The notes beneath the pieces were generated by a model. The model ran no database searches, was not told the DNA's origin, and saw only the letters and a program-made list of their open reading frames with translations. Below, in pieces: positions 62,701 through 64,000 of a stretch of DNA of 64,000 nt. Source of the DNA: Pipra filicauda (Eukaryota > Chordata > Aves > Passeriformes > Pipridae); NCBI RefSeq assembly GCF_003945595.2, contig NW_024104909.1:2657001-2721000 (forward strand). The letters are read 5' to 3'. How positions within the stretch are numbered: the stretch's first letter is position 1; every line of letters begins with the position of its first letter. Both the position numbers and the translations under genes were made by a program.

Positions 62701-64000
62701 AAGAAATCAGCCATGAGGAACTCGAAGTGGGTGGCCTTCCAATTGTGGGGAAAAAGCATCAAGAAAGAGGTTGAGATAAATCCTGCAATAAATCCTGGTG
62801 GTTTGAATGGTGGAATATTTCTCTTAGCCACTGAGACACTCGGTTCCCTGCAATTTAAAAAGCTTTCTTTGCTTACCCATTATACTACCCCTGCCTTACC
62901 ACCCCTTCTTAGCCCTAATTGCTCACATTCTGCAATATTTTTGCTGCAGAATATGGGAAAGAAATAAAATTAGATGTCACATTTGTAAAGTGCAGTGATG
63001 ACAGCAAGGATTCACTCTCATAATTAAGAAAGTTTCACTGTGAATAGTTTGAGTGTCCTGCTAGAAATGCGAAGTGAAGAATTTTTTTTTTGCTGACTTG
63101 ATGCAAATGCCTAAAACTGAAAAAGCATAATTTGAAATTGTTAAGTTTGGCTTGAAATTCTGTTACATTAACATTACACTCCTGTAAAGTACAGACTGAG
63201 GTAGAAATACTGTACAAAATAGATGGCAAAGAGACAAATCAAAGGTCTTTAGTTGGCCACTTTATATATGCAGAAGGTATTTATTGGTGGGAATAACTAT
63301 ATATTTCTATAATTATCTTTTTCAGGAGGTGGAGCGGATAGGTGAGGAATTAAGAGAAAATTGTAGGAGATAAAACAAAATTAAGCTGTTTAAAACTGAA
63401 TTTGCTTGTTATCTTTTGTTCTGTAGTTTGTCTTTCTTTTCATTTAAAATCCCATACGTTGCCCTTTCTGCCATGTGTCATTTAGGTCTACTCATGATGC
63501 TTTTACACCATTTTCTAGATCTCACATCAATAAACTAGTCATTATCAGTTGATGAACACACTGGAAAACTAATTTGTGTGTTTTGTCTGCTGGTGAAACC
63601 TAATTATGAATGCCCAGGATACATTTTCATCGGCCTAAAACTTTCATCATGGTGGCAATGCTAGTTTTTCTTCTTTTTGCCCTCACTTTTGAAGTCAGAT
63701 TGGCATGAGACAGAGAGGGTAACACAGCTGAACTGTGGCTTAGCCAGGGCTTTTCAGTAAATAGGCAAGGCCTGACCAAAGAAGTAGACCAGATGTCACA
63801 TCAGAGAGGAGGATTCTTACTTGTAAATTTAAGAAGCAGTAGAATGAAAGGCTCTAGAGGATAAGATGGATGCATACGGGAGTCTTGCAGCATCTTAAAC
63901 CTCAAGTTACTTCCTTATGCTTAGTAAAGTCTGTGTGGGAAAAGCGTGAGGTGTTGTGTTTGTGTAAGTCACTTCATTTGTGTATAAAGCTACTCCTTGG
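62701..64000. other. Unique noncoding DNA to the window end
   Basis: No gene is recognised. A T10 run lies at 63082-63091. The frames of 84 codons (62713-62967 plus) and 64 codons (63035-63229 minus) look like nothing known. Confidence 0.6.

Noticed and set aside
1..64000. tRNA, rRNA, CRISPR, operon or toxin-antitoxin type systems
   Set aside because: No cloverleaf with A and B boxes, no rRNA signature, no regularly spaced repeats, and no dense gene arrangement; the sequence is vertebrate noncoding DNA.

Overview
The window looks like 64 kb of bird nuclear DNA with no recognisable protein-coding gene. It is AT-rich, poor in CpG and sparse in repeats. The repeats I can identify are CR1-type LINE copies of several ages plus one degraded LTR of a type I know from bird genomes. 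I see no mammalian SINEs or L1, no bacterial gene structure, and no tRNA, rRNA or CRISPR array. The longest stop-to-stop frames (183 codons at 45276-45827 minus, 177 codons at 17733-18266 minus) resemble no protein family I know and are what chance gives in this much sequence. The best reading is a large intron or gene desert.

Layout. 1-8.8 kb is unique AT-rich DNA with one GC-richer patch at 4.3-4.75 kb. 8.8-9.22 kb is a compact CpG-rich block ending at a good splice-donor sequence, a candidate promoter or first exon. At 13.25-13.35 kb a long pyrimidine tract leads into a CAG acceptor, 21 nt, and a consensus donor: a candidate microexon on the plus strand. 14.57-15.24 kb is a degraded solo LTR. 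15-33 kb is unique DNA with several stretches that look like conserved noncoding elements. 33.1-34.0 kb is an old antisense CR1 fragment covering the endonuclease and linker part of ORF2. 49.2-51.1 kb is a longer antisense CR1 ORF2 relic (linker, reverse transcriptase, C-terminus) interrupted by a small sense CR1 tail and a 35-nt T run. 54.16-54.49 kb is a sense CR1 3' end, and about 56.65-56.79 kb holds a further weak antisense CR1 scrap. The rest is unique DNA with short simple repeats.

Long T runs greatly outnumber long A runs on the plus strand. That would fit a transcript read left to right, the same strand as the candidate first exon and microexon, but this is inference. No genes can be shown to work together here. 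The most useful leads are the microexon candidate, the CpG-rich block, the putative conserved elements and a set of perfect inverted repeats that look like template-switch products. I did not find a convincing new biological system.
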